64,000 nucleotides of DNA from Perognathus longimembris pacificus (Eukaryota; Chordata; Mammalia; Rodentia; Heteromyidae), in the NCBI RefSeq assembly GCF_023159225.1, contig NC_063167.1:7843734-7907733 (forward strand). Direction: 5' to 3'. Below the pieces are notes generated by a model. The model did not search any database. It was not told where the DNA came from and saw only the letters and a program-made list of their open reading frames with translations. The translations under genes were made by a program, and so were the position numbers. This document shows positions 14,257 to 25,010 of the stretch, one piece after another. Each line of letters opens with the position of its first letter. The first letter of the stretch is position 1.

Positions 14257-17200
14257 AGCCCAGTGGTTTATTTGCATGTCTGAAGATAGAACTGAGAGAG
14301 CTGCTGAGACTGTTTTCAGAAGGGGGAAGGGGAAAGGGGTTGGGGGGGGGGGTAGATCCGGCACATCAGGCCCGTGTGTGGACCCCCCCCCCCCCCGAAG
14401 CCCCCTTTGTACAATCAACGCATGCTGATAACAATGATGAAAGAAAGAGAGAACATCCGTCCAAAAAAGAATGAAAATAGGAGTAGTTACATGTCCCACC
14501 CCACACATGCGTTTGTTCAGAGGAGCTTAGCTGGTGGCAAGTGTTTTGTTAAATGAACGGTGTCTCACCTCTGAGCTCCCGCTGCCTCCTGCCCTGGTGT
14601 GCCCAGGACAGGAAACAAACCACACACACACCACACACACACACACACACCACACACACACACCACACACACACACACACACCACACACACGGGCACCCC
14701 CTACCCCCCAAAAGGCAACTGTGGCCTGAGCTGAGGCATTGCATCTAGCAGCCAGAGGTGTCTGGAAGCCCTTGGAGGGTTTGGGGCGTCCCTAGCCCAC
14801 AGGGAGCCCAACCTGGCCCGCTGCCTCCTCCCAGGGCAGGCCCGGCTCTGCGGGCTGAGACCAGAGGGCTGGGGGTGGAGCCCGGGGCAGGGCCACTGCC
14901 CACATGAAAGTCAGGCTGCCCTGTGGTCACGCTGGCCCGGTGCCTCGCGGTAACTGCCCCAGGGCCCACAGAGAGACCACAGCGTGCGGGCCACGGGGGC
15001 TCTACCTGGGGATGCCCACCCCACCACAGCGAGGCCGAAGCACCAGCCTGCCCATTGACCAATGCCTGCCCCAGAGGGTGGCTGGCCACAGGACTACGAC
15101 CTGGCCTCCTTCGCCATTCCTGTCATGGTGCCCTGAAATCTTCCAGAAGAGTCTCCAGAGGAAGTTTTGCTGCTAACCTGCTGGACCCCTTTGCTGGCTG
15201 TGTATTTTTGCTCAACCCTGCAGTCCGTTCTCTCCTCCTGCCTGCTGGGGTCAGTAAATGACCTGGCTAGACTCCAGGGCGGCCTGGCACAGGCCTGGGT
15301 CTCTGGCAGTGTCTTTGGGGGTGATGGAAAGCTCCCCGCTGCCTTTCCGCTAGGAGGTGTGCTAGATGGCTGGCTCCCCGCTTGCTTGCTCAGACCGGCC
15401 TGTGGGCTGGGGCCCCCTGGAAGAGCCGCAGCAGAGGGGGAGGAGGGAGGGGAGGGGGGGAGAGCCAGAGTCCGGAATTGGCATGAGCCTCTAGAGCCAG
15501 ACCTGAAGTTAGCCAGACTTGGGCCCTTCTGGTCCCAGCGTTCCCGCCCCCAGGCAGGCTGGCGTGGCCTTTGTGTGACTGGGTGAGCCACCTGGCTGCT
15601 AGGACACGCTCTGCAGTCCCCACGGGGTGCGGCCAGCGTGATCTCGCCCCACACCGCAGAGGTGCCCTACTCTGGTAGGAAGCAAACGTCCCTGGGATGG
15701 AGTAGGTGCTCAGTCAACACTGGTTCTCACCAGCTGTGAAGGGTGGTTTGTGCACACTCCCCCGGGCACCCCGCCGACTGTGTACAGGATACCGGGCCAG
15801 GTGTCAAAGCTATGAGAGAAACAGCTCCGGCCCTCTCCAGTCTTGGAGAGCAGAGGTGTCACTAACCCCCTGCAGAGCGTGCGGGGTTGCCCAGGTAACC
15901 GCTGGCCCCGCCTCCTCACAGCCCAGCCCCCACCAGGGAAGCCACTGGATGTGGAGACAAACATGACCCAGGCCCCATGGAGAGGACCTGGGGTGCTGTT
16001 CCAGCTGCGTCAGTCAGGTCTTTGCCTTTTGCTCCTGGTTCCTGGTTGAGCACTGGGTCCAATAGGCAAGAGTACACCATGGAGGCGGGGGGGGGGGTGG
16101 TGGCCCCCCCAAGTCATGGTCCCCGGGCTGGGAAGGCTGCAGAGGCCTGCAGTCCACTCTGGTGGGCCTCTGGCGGAGGATTCCGGGAAGCAGGAGAGCC
16201 TTGGGGGGGGCGGGGTGGAGGGGGTGGAGGACTTGGGGGCTCTCTGGGCCTGGGCGGGAGGGGCCTGGGGCCTGCAGGGCAAAGGTGCTAGCTAAGCAGG
16301 GGCTGTCCTAGCCTGTGGGATCCAAGTGGGGTCGGGGGGGGGGGGGGATTGGCATCTTCGAGCCTCATCTGTCCCTTCTCTAAAAGCAATGGCCCCTGCC
16401 CCTCCAAACACCCAGAAAGATGTGGCGTGGAATTCTAAGCTACCACACGGGAGCGAAGCTGGTCGGCTTCATGGGGTTCCTCTGATTGCACGCTCCAGCG
16501 TGGACGACACAGACTTCAACGGTCACAATGCTTCCCAGCCCTGTCCTTGAAATGGTCGTGGACAAGGAGGCCTGATGGCACGTTTCTGAAGCCGGATGGG
16601 GCACTGGTACCTCTGCCTGCAATCCTAGCTTCCTCGGGAGGTTGGGACCTGAGGATGGTGGTTCAAAGCCAGCCTGAGCAGGAAAGTCTGTGAGACAATT
16701 TATCTCCAAGTGATTGGCAAAAAGCTGCAAGTGGAGATGTGGCTCAAGTGTATCGCCCTAGCCTAGAGTGAAAAGAGCTAAGGAAGCATGCCCAGGCCTT
16801 GAGTTCAAGTCCAAAAAGTCACATTTTTGCAACAGTGTTTCGATCTGGAGGACTTGGTTGGTTATTTAGTTTGTTTGTTTTTGACTTTGGGAGCCCGGAT
16901 GAAGCCCAAGGCACTGCACACACTGGGCAAGCGCTCTTGCCCCTGGCCACACCTCCAGACCCTTAGCTGGGTTTTAGTGGGATGGTGTAAGCCTGTGGAG
17001 AATCCCTGGAAAGTCCAAATGTATACTGTGTCTCTTCCTAGCTAGTACTCCTTTCCTTAGACCCTCCCACCAGGGACAGACTTTAAGACTTTGTATAAAT
17101 GTCCCTGGGCGATCGCCTCCTAGAGAAGTCTCCCAGGATTTCCCACCATGCACAGTGATCTCTCCCTTCTCTGTGTAACCAAAGCTCACAGGTGGCATCT

Positions 17201-20200
17201 GAAAGTCCAGCCTGGTGACTACAGGCTCTGCAGGAAAAGATGCCCCACTGAGCTATTTCCCTGTGGGGTCGGGTCTGCTGGGTCTTTAAAATAACCCACG
17301 GTAGCTGAGGCCCGCCCAAATCCTTAGGCCAGCATCGGCTTGATTGTGCGTGTGAATATGGATCCTGCTGGGGTCAAAGGAAAGATGTGTGAAGGTAGAG
17401 TTAATGGCGGCCCTGCCTGCATCCTGTCAAACTTCCTCCAGAGCCCTCAGTGCAGCTGAGGCCCAGAGTTAACAGCTTTTCTCTTGACCTCAGGGTAACC
17501 CTGACGGAGGCAGGCTGGGCCAGGCAGAGATTATCTACCCTAGTTTGGAGAGCTCTGGCCTTTTGTTTTCTGGGTTGTTTTTCTTTTCTTTCTCTGGTCT
17601 GAAGGATTGAACTCAGGGCCTGGCACTTGTTTGGCTTGCTTGCTCAGGGCTGGCACTCTACCACTTGAACCATGGCCCCAGTCTGGCATTTTGCTGGTGA
17701 ACTGGCGATCGAGTCTAGGATTTCTCTGCCCCTGCTTGGGCTGGCTGCCTTGGATGTGAAGCTTGGAATTGCAGGTTCGATGTTGGTCTCCAGCAAAGCA
17801 ACCACCCCTCCCTCTCCACCCCCACCCCCCCACTGCACTTGCATCTCAGAAATGGGCCACAGGTGGTACCTGCTTCTGAGCACGCTCAGGGCACGCAGAG
17901 CAGCGCGTGTGGAGACACGTGGTGTGGCCACGTAGGGGATGAAGTCCTAGCCACCGCCATCGCTGTCAATGTTGCCTCAGCCCCGTCTAGACCACCAGCG
18001 TATGTGATGCCAGTCAGAAACACAAGCAGACGTGCATACTGCAAGACCACACGCACACTCATGCACACACGTGTTCACACACACCTACTCAAGCATGTGC
18101 ACACGTGCACACTCAGCCATAGTCATGCAGGTGACCACGTTGTCAGGCTCCTTAAGAATCCAAAGAAGCCATCCACGCGACGTTGAGAGCTGCAGGGTTG
18201 AAGCGCAAGGTGGAGGGTGGACTCTCGCATCTGCCTTTTCCTCCCAGCTTCCTAGGGTCCCCCAGAGCCCCGACAAAGGCAGGACATCATGGCTGACGGA
18301 CTCCCAAAGACGCCCGAAACTCGCTGTGGCAGAGCTTTTGAGGCCAGTAGGTGGGCTTGAACTCGAGCCCCACACATCCATGGCTGGTGCTCTACTGCTC
18401 GAGCCACGTCTCCAACACAGCTTCAATGCACCACTTGGGCTGCTTTGAACTTGGGTCCTCAGATCTCAGCCTCCTGAGTAGCTAGGATGACAGGTGTGAG
18501 CCACCGGTGCCTGGTGGATTGATTCTGCTGTCTCCTCTCACGCCTTTGGCCTCTGTCCTGGTCACAGTCATCAGTTCCTCCAGTGAGCTGACTCAGAATG
18601 TGAAGGGTGGAAGGGACCCAGCCCCCCCCCCCCCCCAGTACACAATCTGTGTCCCACCTGCTTAAAGGGCACTGTCTGTGGGAAGCTCAAAGGCCAGGAA
18701 AAGGTGCCCAACTCCTCATGGGCCTGTGTGACCCCCCAGAACCTTCTGGAACAGTTCCTATGCCTCAGTAGTTTTAAAAAAGCATCCGCTACTGGCTTCT
18801 TCCTCTAAGTCACCAACAAAACTCCCAGGCTGGCCATGGGACTTGACGCGGCTTCTCATCTCTGCTCACCTGCGCCCGCCCAGGGGTCTCTCCCAAGCCT
18901 CCATTCCAGGACTTTCTCCAGTGTGCACTATACCGACAGTCTAGAACACAGTAGAGAGTCGCTGCTTCCCTCTGGGTGCTGATGCAACAGGTGCTTCAGT
19001 GCTGATTTCGCTGCAAAGTTCCTGAAGGAACTACAAGCAAGAGGCAAGCTTGGCAACCCTGCCACCATTCTGGATGTGTCTCTGCTCTACGCCTGTCGCT
19101 CTTCGGATCACTCTGCAATCATTTTGGAATTGGGGGTGGGGTGGATATCGTCTTTGTGGGGACCGAAACCACCCCCCATGCAGCAATACAGCCTCCTCAG
19201 GAGAGACCACCAGCCAGGTCCCGATGACATGTTGAAGTTATGTCTGCACCCCAAAGGTGGCTGAAGATGTGCTGTCTTCCTTTCCCTGCCCTTCATCCTG
19301 TCTCTTTATTTGGCATGTAGAGGTGAATGCTGGACCCAACAGGTAGAGTCCCAGGAGTTTGGGCCTGGAGCCTAAAGCTCTGGCTTCACTGATACAATGG
19401 ATTTTATTTTGTTCTCAGGGGGGTAATAGAATTACCATTGAAAGTCACCTTGTTAGAGCTGAGCATGGTGGGGCACACCTGTAATCCAAGTTATTCAGGA
19501 GGCAGAGACAGGAAGATCTCCAATTCGAGGCCCACCTGGCCTATCCTATGAGACCTAGTCTCCAAAACAAATTGCATAAACAAAAAGGCTGGAAGCGTGG
19601 CTCAAGCGGTAGAGCACCATCCTCCAGGAATGCTACGAGCCACCGGGGTGGGGGAGGGGGGGGACCAGGCTGCCATGGCTCCCGGTGGCATCTACAAGGC
19701 CACATTTGCTCAGGAGACAGGGACAGAGTCACAGCTGTGTCACCTGGAGCTTGCCCATCATTTCTCATCAAGTTACCAGCAAGAGCAGATCAAGGACCAG
19801 TTGCGAGCAAGTTGACCCTACGGGGTGGTGGGCAGACACCAGGTTTGGGTGGCGATGATGACCGTGGCCTATCCGGGGTGCCAGGGGCCCATCAACCCCT
19901 TGGGCTTCGCAATCCCAGCGGCCAGGCCATCCCACCAGATGTCACCACTACTCGAACCCTGCCACAGGCCGGCATCGACGCCTCACGCCTGTAATCCTAG
20001 CTACTCGAGGCTGTGCGCTAAGGACTGAGTTCCAAAACCCCAGCAGACACATCTGAGGAATGCTTATCTCCAACTAACCAGCAAAAAGCTGGAAGTAGAG
20101 CTGTGGCTCAAATGGTAGAGCACCAGCCTTGAGAGACAAGGGAGAGCCTGTAGGCCCTGAGTTCAAGCCCCAGTAAATAATGGCGCAAACTGAACCAAAC

Positions 20201-20859
20201 CAAACCAACCAAACAACAAATCTCCATGGCACAACTTCACTCAGGGTCAAAGTCATAGCTGGTTCTGCATCAGAGGGGGACTCCTGGACCACTCCCAGCC
20301 CACCGTTCAAGCCTGTCCCCCAAAGCACCCAGCCCCCCAACATTTGACCCACAGGACCCCAAGACACTCCTGGTGACAAAAAGAGGAAGGCTCCAGTAAT
20401 TGGCTAGATGAGGTACATGGAACCCTGGTGGCCATCGCCTTTGGGTCTCTGGAAGTTTCCAGGCTCCTGTGGATCCTTTTTTTGGGGGGAGGGAGAGGAC
20501 AGGGGGAAGACTCAGCCATCAACTTAAGCATACTCCTCCCTCCCTCCCACCCTCCCACCCTCCCTCCCTTCCTTCCTTTCTTTCCAGTCCTGGGGCTTGA
20601 ACTCAAGGTCTGGGCACTGTCCTTGAGCTTCTTTTGCTCAAGGCTAGCACTCTACCTCTAGAGACACAGCGCCACTTCCAGCTTTTTCTGTTCATGTGGT
20701 GCTGAGGAATCGAACCCAGGGCTTCATGCATGCTAGGCAAGTGCTCTACCACTAGGCCACATTCCCAGCCCTTAACGCATATTTCTAATTGCTTCAGAAG
20801 AAGGTGCTTCTCCCAAGTCAGGTGGGGTCGGGGCTCTCAGGCCCAAACTATGTGCTGTG

Positions 20860-20913
<54 letters not shown>

Positions 20914-22819
20914 GCCATCAACTCAGGATGGTTAACAGTCTGGTCAAGTTTTTCCAGATTGTCTCGGCCCTCCTGGTAAGCCTACTTGAGCCAGTCATTA
21001 GAACAGAGAAGAAGCCTCAGGACCGGAGCCAAATGGAAGATTCAGAAGAAAGTTTCCAAGAGATTCAGACAGCTCAGGAACCACACGCAGACATCCTGAA
21101 TAATCCAGTCCCCAGCGACTCCCGGCTCCACCCCCCCTCCCGGCACAAAGGGCTTTGGAACCCTTCCATGGAGAAAGTGCTGGAGACCAAGTTTCTTCTT
21201 GTTCCTCAGTATGTCCAAGGGTTAAAAACATTTTCCAACTCCCCTTCCAACTGCAAGGTCAAACAGCTGTCCAAAACCACCCAAGGAGTGAGGGAGTCCT
21301 GGACAGCTGGAGCCCCCCCCCAGACACCCCCCCCCCCCAGTGTGGTCTACAGGCCAGCAAGGGAAGAGTTAACACAGCCATCAGCTTTGGCTGATAGTTC
21401 AAACTCCAAAGTTCACGCTCAGTCCCAGCCACCCCGAAGGAATTGTAAATCTCAGGGCAGTATTTAACACAACAAAAGCAACCTGGAAAGACACGCAGGT
21501 TTGGTTTTCAACAGTACATATTTACTTAATCCCAGAGGTATGTGGCCCCACGTCAGATCAGCTGGCTTGGCTGGTCCTTTCAACAATCCCACCCCCCCGC
21601 CCCCCCCTTCCTTCACCACAGTTTAAATTTCAAACTAATTCTCTGTTTTCACTCTTCCTCTTCGCCCGGCCAGCCCGGCCTGCTGGCCTCAAATCCCTCT
21701 CTCAATTGCCCTGTCACTGGGTGAGTCAGTCCACCCTGAGTTGGGAGCTGGGTGGGTGACCGGAGTGGGGGGGGGGTGTCACCCTCCCCACACTCTGGCA
21801 CCAGGTCTCCAAACTCATCACCATGCGAGGTTGGCACCATTAAACAACAACAACAAAAAAAAGTGAAGGGCAAGAGGTGCACAGTGGCTCACGCCGGCCG
21901 GGAACCCTAGCTACTCCGGAGGCTGAGATCTGAGGGTCTCCAGGGAAAGCCCTAGCTCCAATGAGCCACCCCAAAGCCAGCAGCCAAGGTGTGGCTCAAG
22001 TGGCTCAGCACCAGCCTGTGGGAAAAAGTTAAGCAAGAGCCTGGGGCAGTGAGTTCAAGCCCCAGGACTGGCAAGTGTGCACACATGTATGCACACACGC
22101 GTGAACACACATACACACAGAGAATGAACGGCAAAGCCCAGTCTCAGTAGCGGTGAAAGGTTCTTTATCGGTTGCTGGCTACCCTAGCCCCCCCCCCCCC
22201 CCATTCCAGTTCCCGACACCTGGGCCTCCCGGCGCTCTCAGGCCAGGCTAGACCATGCAAGACCCTCTCTCCACTTTCCTTTGCAAACCCCAGCCTGCAC
22301 CCCATCTCCAGTGTCCTCGGAGCTGCAGCCGCCCAGGTTGGGGGCTGCGAAGTCGGTTGCCAAGGAAAACACCGAGCGCCGGCTAGCAGGCGGCTCCCGG
22401 CTCTGCCCAGGGGCGCGCGCGCCTCGCCTCGCAGGCAGCCGGGGAGGCGGGCGAAGAGAAGGTGGAGCGGGGAGGAGTGGGGTGCGGGGATCGGGGCGCC
22501 CCACACCCTCCTCCCAGCCAGGGGCGCTCCCCGCGTGGCGGGGAGGAGGGATCCCCTGGACCCTCGGCGTCCCCAGTCCCAGGTGTCCCGGTCAGCCCCC
22601 CCACTTCCACCCCCGACCTCGTACCTTTCTCGCGCCGCGCTCTGCGAACTCGCGAGCGAGCTGGCGCCCGATGCCTCGCCCACCGCCGGTGATAAGCACG
22701 TTCTCCCGCGACAGGTCCCGCAGCCTGGCGGGCAGCAGCGAGCCCACGGCCGCTTTGGCCACCAGGTAGATCAGCTGCAGGGGGAAGGCCACCAGCGCGC
22801 CCAGCCAGCGCCACACCAT
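766..22819 (-). CDS. DHRS3: DHRS3 (retinal reductase, short-chain dehydrogenase/reductase), 3' end outside window
   Basis: Minus-strand gene in at least four coding exons: 22,625-22,819, 1,609-1,752, 1,241-1,360 and 766-1,004, all joined in phase (65, 48, 40 and 79.67 codons; about 233 of the usual 302 residues). DHRS3 (retSDR1) reduces all-trans-retinal to retinol with NADPH at ER and lipid-droplet membranes, limiting retinoic acid; that is family knowledge. Seen here: a hydrophobic N-terminal anchor (about residues 5-28), the Rossmann TGGGRGIG motif (44-51), NNAA (122-125), catalytic Ser175, and YCTSK giving Tyr188/Lys192. The start ATG at 22,819 has A at -3 and G at +4. The C-terminal exons (about 69 residues) lie left of base 1. 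Intron 1 is about 20.9 kb. Identity is near-certain because the residues match DHRS3 as I know it over long stretches, and because AADACL4 follows as in human. Confidence 0.96.
1241..1360 (-). CDS. DHRS3: DHRS3 coding exon 3
   Basis: 120 bp, 40 codons, from [14 protein letters not shown] to NTLGQFW. Contains the SDR NNAA motif. Acceptor CCCGCAG, donor GTGAGG. Confidence 0.95.
1609..1752 (-). CDS. DHRS3: DHRS3 coding exon 2
   Basis: 144 bp, 48 codons, from [10 protein letters not shown] to VREK. Acceptor CTCCTAG precedes base 1,752. The donor reads GAGAAG|GTCGGT; C at intron position +3 is unusual but GT is intact. Carries the CDVGN stretch where SDR enzymes contact the cofactor. Confidence 0.95.
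2464..2690 (+). mobile_element. composite SINE (B1-like + Geo-like)
   Basis: Contains GCTACTCCGGAGGCTGAGA and a diverged GTGGCTCAAGTGGTAGAATG block. Confidence 0.75.
3020..3217 (-). mobile_element. IDL-Geo dimeric SINE
   Basis: Reads antisense: TTTTTGGCAAGTCCTGGG ... CCACATTCCCAGCCCC. An older ID-like piece lies beside it at 2,915-2,995. Confidence 0.85.
3860..4118. repeat. (ATCC)n microsatellite with 118-bp higher-order unit
   Basis: Tetranucleotide tract with ATCT and ACCC variants. The interruption AACCATCTATCCATCCAGCC occurs at 3,941 and again at 4,059, showing a 118-bp duplication. Open frames of IHPSIHP type are artefacts. Confidence 0.95.
4982..5311 (-). mobile_element. IDL-Geo SINE followed by a partial second copy
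   Basis: A full antisense dimer (4,982-5,184) ends in CATATCCCCAGCCC. It is directly followed by a partial copy (5,185-5,311) that again ends CCACATTCCCAGCCCC. A B1-like block follows to about 5,450. Confidence 0.8.
6399..6438. repeat. (TG)n microsatellite
   Basis: Pure TG run of about 40 bp in DHRS3 intron 1. Confidence 0.95.
7190..7410 (+). mobile_element. composite SINE (B1-like + Geo-like)
   Basis: Contains GGGGTTCAAAGCCAGCCCAG, then CTCTTATCTCGATTAACCAG, then GTGGCTCACGTGGTAGAGC. It is preceded by an ID-like piece with GGGTTCAATCCCCAG. Confidence 0.65.
7441..7489. repeat. (CA)n microsatellite
   Basis: CA run at the end of a composite SINE whose tail is rich in CACG. Confidence 0.95.
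7992..8024. repeat. (TG)n microsatellite
   Basis: Short TG run followed by degenerate TGTGCATG repeats to about 8,060. Confidence 0.9.
8581..9795. repeat. minisatellite, about 19-20 bp unit
   Basis: About 1.2 kb of imperfect tandem copies built on CCCTGAGCTGNGGTGACAT. Variants differ at the GAGGTG / GTGGTG / CATGTG positions. A larger unit of exactly 96 bp repeats at 8,896, 8,992 and 9,088. The tract has no stops in several minus-strand frames, producing spurious proteins up to 355 residues. It lies in DHRS3 intron 1. Confidence 0.95.
11074..11283 (+). mobile_element. IDL-Geo SINE with (CAA)n tail
   Basis: Full dimer with A/B boxes (GGTTCGATTCCTCAGCACC). The tail is (CAA)n instead of poly(A). 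Flanked by AGATTGT at 11,067-11,073 and 11,284-11,290, a target-site duplication. Confidence 0.88.
11295..11430 (+). mobile_element. ID-like SINE, partial
   Basis: Starts GGGGCTGGGAATGTGGCTTA, B box GGTTCAATTCC; right monomer cut short. Confidence 0.8.
12303..12329. repeat. (GTCT)n microsatellite
   Basis: Short tetranucleotide run. Confidence 0.9.
12965..13060 (+). mobile_element. MIR SINE fragment
   Basis: Core and tail features: GAGCTGTGTGGCCTCAGGCA, then CTCACCTCTTGGGACCCAGT, then TTATCTATAAAATGGG. Confidence 0.8.
13293..13342. repeat. (CA)n microsatellite
   Basis: CA run immediately upstream of an L1 3' fragment. Confidence 0.95.
13797..14004 (-). mobile_element. IDL-Geo dimeric SINE
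   Basis: Antisense poly(T) head, TGGCCAGTCCTGGGGCTTGA, and end CATATCCCCAGCCCC. It sits inside an L1 3' region. Confidence 0.88.
14205..14251. repeat. (GT)n microsatellite
   Basis: GT run within the same L1 3' region that starts near 13,395. Confidence 0.95.
14621..14690. repeat. (CA)n with regular CC interruptions
   Basis: CA tract broken by CC dinucleotides at several points, giving a compound repeat. Confidence 0.9.
16590..16820 (+). mobile_element. composite SINE (B1-like + Geo-like)
   Basis: Contains TGCAATCCTAGCTTCCTCGG, GGTTCAAAGCCAGCCTGAG and GATGTGGCTCAAGTG. Confidence 0.75.
18345..18515 (-). mobile_element. composite SINE, antisense, diverged
   Basis: Contains TCTACTGCTCGAGCCACG and CCTGAGTAGCTAGGATGACA. 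A Geo fragment of similar age is at 17,585-17,710. Confidence 0.6.
19985..20185 (+). mobile_element. composite SINE (B1-like + Geo-like)
   Basis: CCTGTAATCCTAGCTACTCG then GCTGTGGCTCAAATGGTAG. A related broken copy is at 19,455-19,620. Confidence 0.7.
20585..20772 (-). mobile_element. IDL-Geo dimeric SINE
   Basis: Antisense CCAGTCCTGGGGCTTGAACT ... CCACATTCCCAGCCC. Confidence 0.85.
20862..20910. repeat. (CA)n microsatellite
   Basis: Pure CA run of about 49 bp. Confidence 0.95.
21870..22080 (+). mobile_element. composite SINE (B1-like + Geo-like)
   Basis: Contains CTAGCTACTCCGGAGGCTGA, then GTGTGGCTCAAGTGGCTCAG and GTTCAAGCCCCAGGACTGGC. It lies about 0.5 kb from DHRS3 exon 1. Confidence 0.75.
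22625..22819 (-). CDS. DHRS3: DHRS3 coding exon 1
   Basis: Encodes residues 1-65: membrane anchor starting [10 protein letters not shown], then [17 protein letters not shown], the nucleotide-binding glycine motif. It ends in ...RGARK, followed by donor GTAC at 22,624-22,621. It ends on a whole codon (phase 0). It sits inside the CpG island. Confidence 0.96.
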
Positions 22820-23449
22820 CCTCCCCGCGCGCGCGGGGCCGGGGCCGGGGCCGGCGCGGGGTGGCGATGGCACAACTCCCCCGAGGCCGAACAAAACCGG
22901 AACGGAACGCTCCTTGGAGCGGGGGCGGGGAGGGGGAGTCAACCCCCAGCGCCGGGCTGGTGATCGGGCAGAGAGGGTGGGGATTCGAACAAGAAGTTTC
23001 TTGCCCGGGCAGCCGCGTCTCGGCTGGGGACGCTCAGGTAATGTTTACCGGACGAGGAGTTCAGGCTGGGGAGGAGAGGGGGGGGGGGAAAGAAAAAGAA
23101 AAAAAGGCTCTAACCACGCGCGCCCCGCGGGTCCAAAGTGCAAGACAGAAAAAAAATAAAAAGGCCGATTCCGAAACGGAGCTTCCTCGCCCGCCACCCC
23201 ACCCAGCCCGGCTCTCCGGGGTGGGGAAAACAAAACAAAACAACAAAGTAGGGGATAAAAGTGCTGGGCGCTCCCGATTTCAGCCCGCGAAGGTCTCCCG
23301 AGGGCTCATGGCGACCCCTGGGCTCAGGAAATTGCTTAGACGCCAGTTGCGGGCCGGCGGCGCGGGCGAGGGAGGCGGGGGTCCCCGGGTCCGGGATCCC
23401 GGGGTCCCGGGCCGGCTCGGGACGCGCGCGCTCGCTCTCCCGGCTCCCC

Positions 23450-23480
23450 TCCTCCTCCTCCTCCTCCTCCTCCTCCTCCT
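23450..23480. repeat. (CTC)n in the DHRS3 upstream region
   Basis: Trinucleotide run upstream of DHRS3; part of a wider pyrimidine-rich zone continuing at 23,690-23,795. Confidence 0.85.
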
Positions 23481-24200
23481 GGCTCTCGCTCCCAGCCCCT
23501 CGCCGGGAGTTGCCGCTCGATCCCGGCTCCCCTCCTTCTCTCTCCCTTTTAGCATCTACAGCCTGCGATCCGCCCTTTCCAACTTGGAGAGGGCCCCGGG
23601 GCGCAGCACGCGTGGAGCGGCCCCCGGGGGTGGCGGCCGCCTCAATCCTTCGCTCCCCGGGCAGCTGCGGCGCGCAGCAAGCGGGCACCCTCCTCCCTCC
23701 CCTCCCTTCCTTCCCCCTCCCCCTCCCTCCTCCCCTCCCTTCTCCCCTCCCTCTCCTTCCCTTCTCCCCTCCCTCCTCCCTCCCCCCCCCCATTTTTTAA
23801 TACCCCATTAAGTCTGATTGACAGCTAAAGTTGTTGGGAGGCTTCCCTCCCGTGTCTCTGAGTGGCTGCAGCCGCCTCCCTCTCCTCCCCTCCCTCCCCA
23901 CCCCCCCCCCCTGCCGCGCCGTCGCGGGCCGCGCGCCTGGGCGCGCACCCGGGCTCGCCGCCACCCGCGCTCGCTCGCTGCAAGCCGGGACTTGTGGCTG
24001 GCGTCCCTGCGGGCCAGCAGCTGGAACCCAAACACGCTGGAACCGACTCCCGCGAGCCGGCTCCCTCCCGGACACATTCCTCCCAGCCCGGGCCAGGTGA
24101 TCACCCCTGCTTGCCAGGGACTGGCCCGGGGGCGGGGTGGGATGGGGGGGGGGGGACGCTAGCACGCCGGGAACCGACCGGGTCGCCTAGGGTTTATTCC

Positions 24201-24214
24201 AGGTCACTTGGTCA
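24201..24214. promoter_or_regulatory. candidate DR2 nuclear-receptor element
   Basis: AGGTCA and TGGTCA separated by CT, about 1.4 kb upstream of the DHRS3 start codon. DR2 elements can bind RAR/RXR, and DHRS3 is known to be induced by retinoic acid. The second half-site has T at its first position, so it is imperfect. Functional use is inference only. Confidence 0.3.
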
Positions 24215-24929
24215 CAGCCCCCCCCCTCGCCCCCCCCCCCCGCCTCCCGTGTCCCCCGGCCTTCCAGTAGGACCCGGAGGCCACGCCCCGCCTTTGCCCC
24301 ACCCCACCCATGTTTCCCCACTTTTGGGGGGGCAAGACCCCACCTTTGCCTCCTAGCCCCATCCACGTTTCCCCACTTTTGGGGGACGGGAGGGTGAGAA
24401 GGGTTTGCTCTGAAGGGGGGTGGGGTGGGGTGGGCAGGGTGAAGAAACCGCCTAGATGCCAGGGAACACACCTTCGGTGAGCTAGGAGTATTTTTATTGC
24501 GCATCGGGGCTGGCATCCGCTGGACGGACAGCAGTTTCCCGAAGAACAGAACCTGTGCCCCGGTGACCCCGCCGGCAGCGTCCCCTCTTTTGGGGCCTCC
24601 TGTCTGGGATCCGCCTCGTAACCCCCCAGCCCTCCCCAGCCGCAGGCCGTCGTCCCCGCGGGGAGTCTGAACCGAGCTGGTTAGAGTGGTCGGTAGCCCG
24701 GGAGCTGAGTCACCCGGACGAGCCAGCCGCCGGGGTGCACAGCGCCGACGGGACTTGCCTCCTCCGAGCCCGTATGGGCGGGAGCCTGGGGTTCTGCTCT
24801 GGAATCTGGTGCAGGCCTCTCCAGCCCCAGACTTGTTCAGACGGGGCGCCGTGGGCCTCGCTCGGCCCCGGAGACGATCCGGCAGGCCGGGGTGCGCAGG
24901 AGTGGGCAGTTTTAACGCCAGCGTGGGCG

Positions 24930-25010
24930 AGCTATGCAGATCGAGGGGGCGGGGCCCGGGGCGGGGCCGGGGCGGGGCCCGGAGGGCGGGGCGGGGCTGG
25001 GGCTGGCCTT
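24930..25010. promoter_or_regulatory. GC-box cluster
   Basis: Repeated GGGGCGGGG-type Sp1-like boxes about 2.1 kb upstream of the DHRS3 start, in a second GC-rich block (about 24,540-25,090). Could be an alternative promoter; no transcript evidence is visible. Confidence 0.45.

Larger units (their letters stand above)
13395..14440 (+). mobile_element. L1 3'-end fragment, interrupted
   Basis: CATTCATCACAACACTGCTC, GAACAAGTGGAGGAAGAAG, GCCATGGAGAAAAATGAAAT and AAATGGATGGAACTGGAG follow the order of the mammalian L1 3' region. Interrupted by a SINE (13,797-14,004) and a (GT)n tract. It ends near GTACAATCAACGCATGCTGA. Confidence 0.7.
1753..22624 (-). other. DHRS3 intron 1
   Basis: About 20.9 kb with no further DHRS3 exon seen. 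Contents are listed separately: SINEs, MIR, an L1 3' end, microsatellites, and a minisatellite. Stretches 1,753-2,460, 4,130-4,890, 5,450-7,080, 9,800-11,060, 14,700-16,580, 16,830-17,580 and 18,530-19,450 look like unique or very old sequence in which I recognise nothing definite. Confidence 0.85.
22180..24350. promoter_or_regulatory. CpG island over DHRS3 exon 1 and promoter
   Basis: Very GC-rich and CpG-dense on both sides of the DHRS3 start codon, with no TATA box at a useful distance on the minus strand. Open frames in all directions here reflect lack of stops in GC-rich DNA. Transcription start not determinable by eye. Confidence 0.8.

Noticed and set aside
20730..21467. 245-codon plus-strand frame
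   Set aside because: Starts in a SINE and runs through a (CA)n tract; no family resemblance or splice signals.
22172..24356. Many long frames on both strands in the CpG island
   Set aside because: GC-rich DNA lacks stops; only the 22,625-22,819 minus-strand exon matches a known protein.
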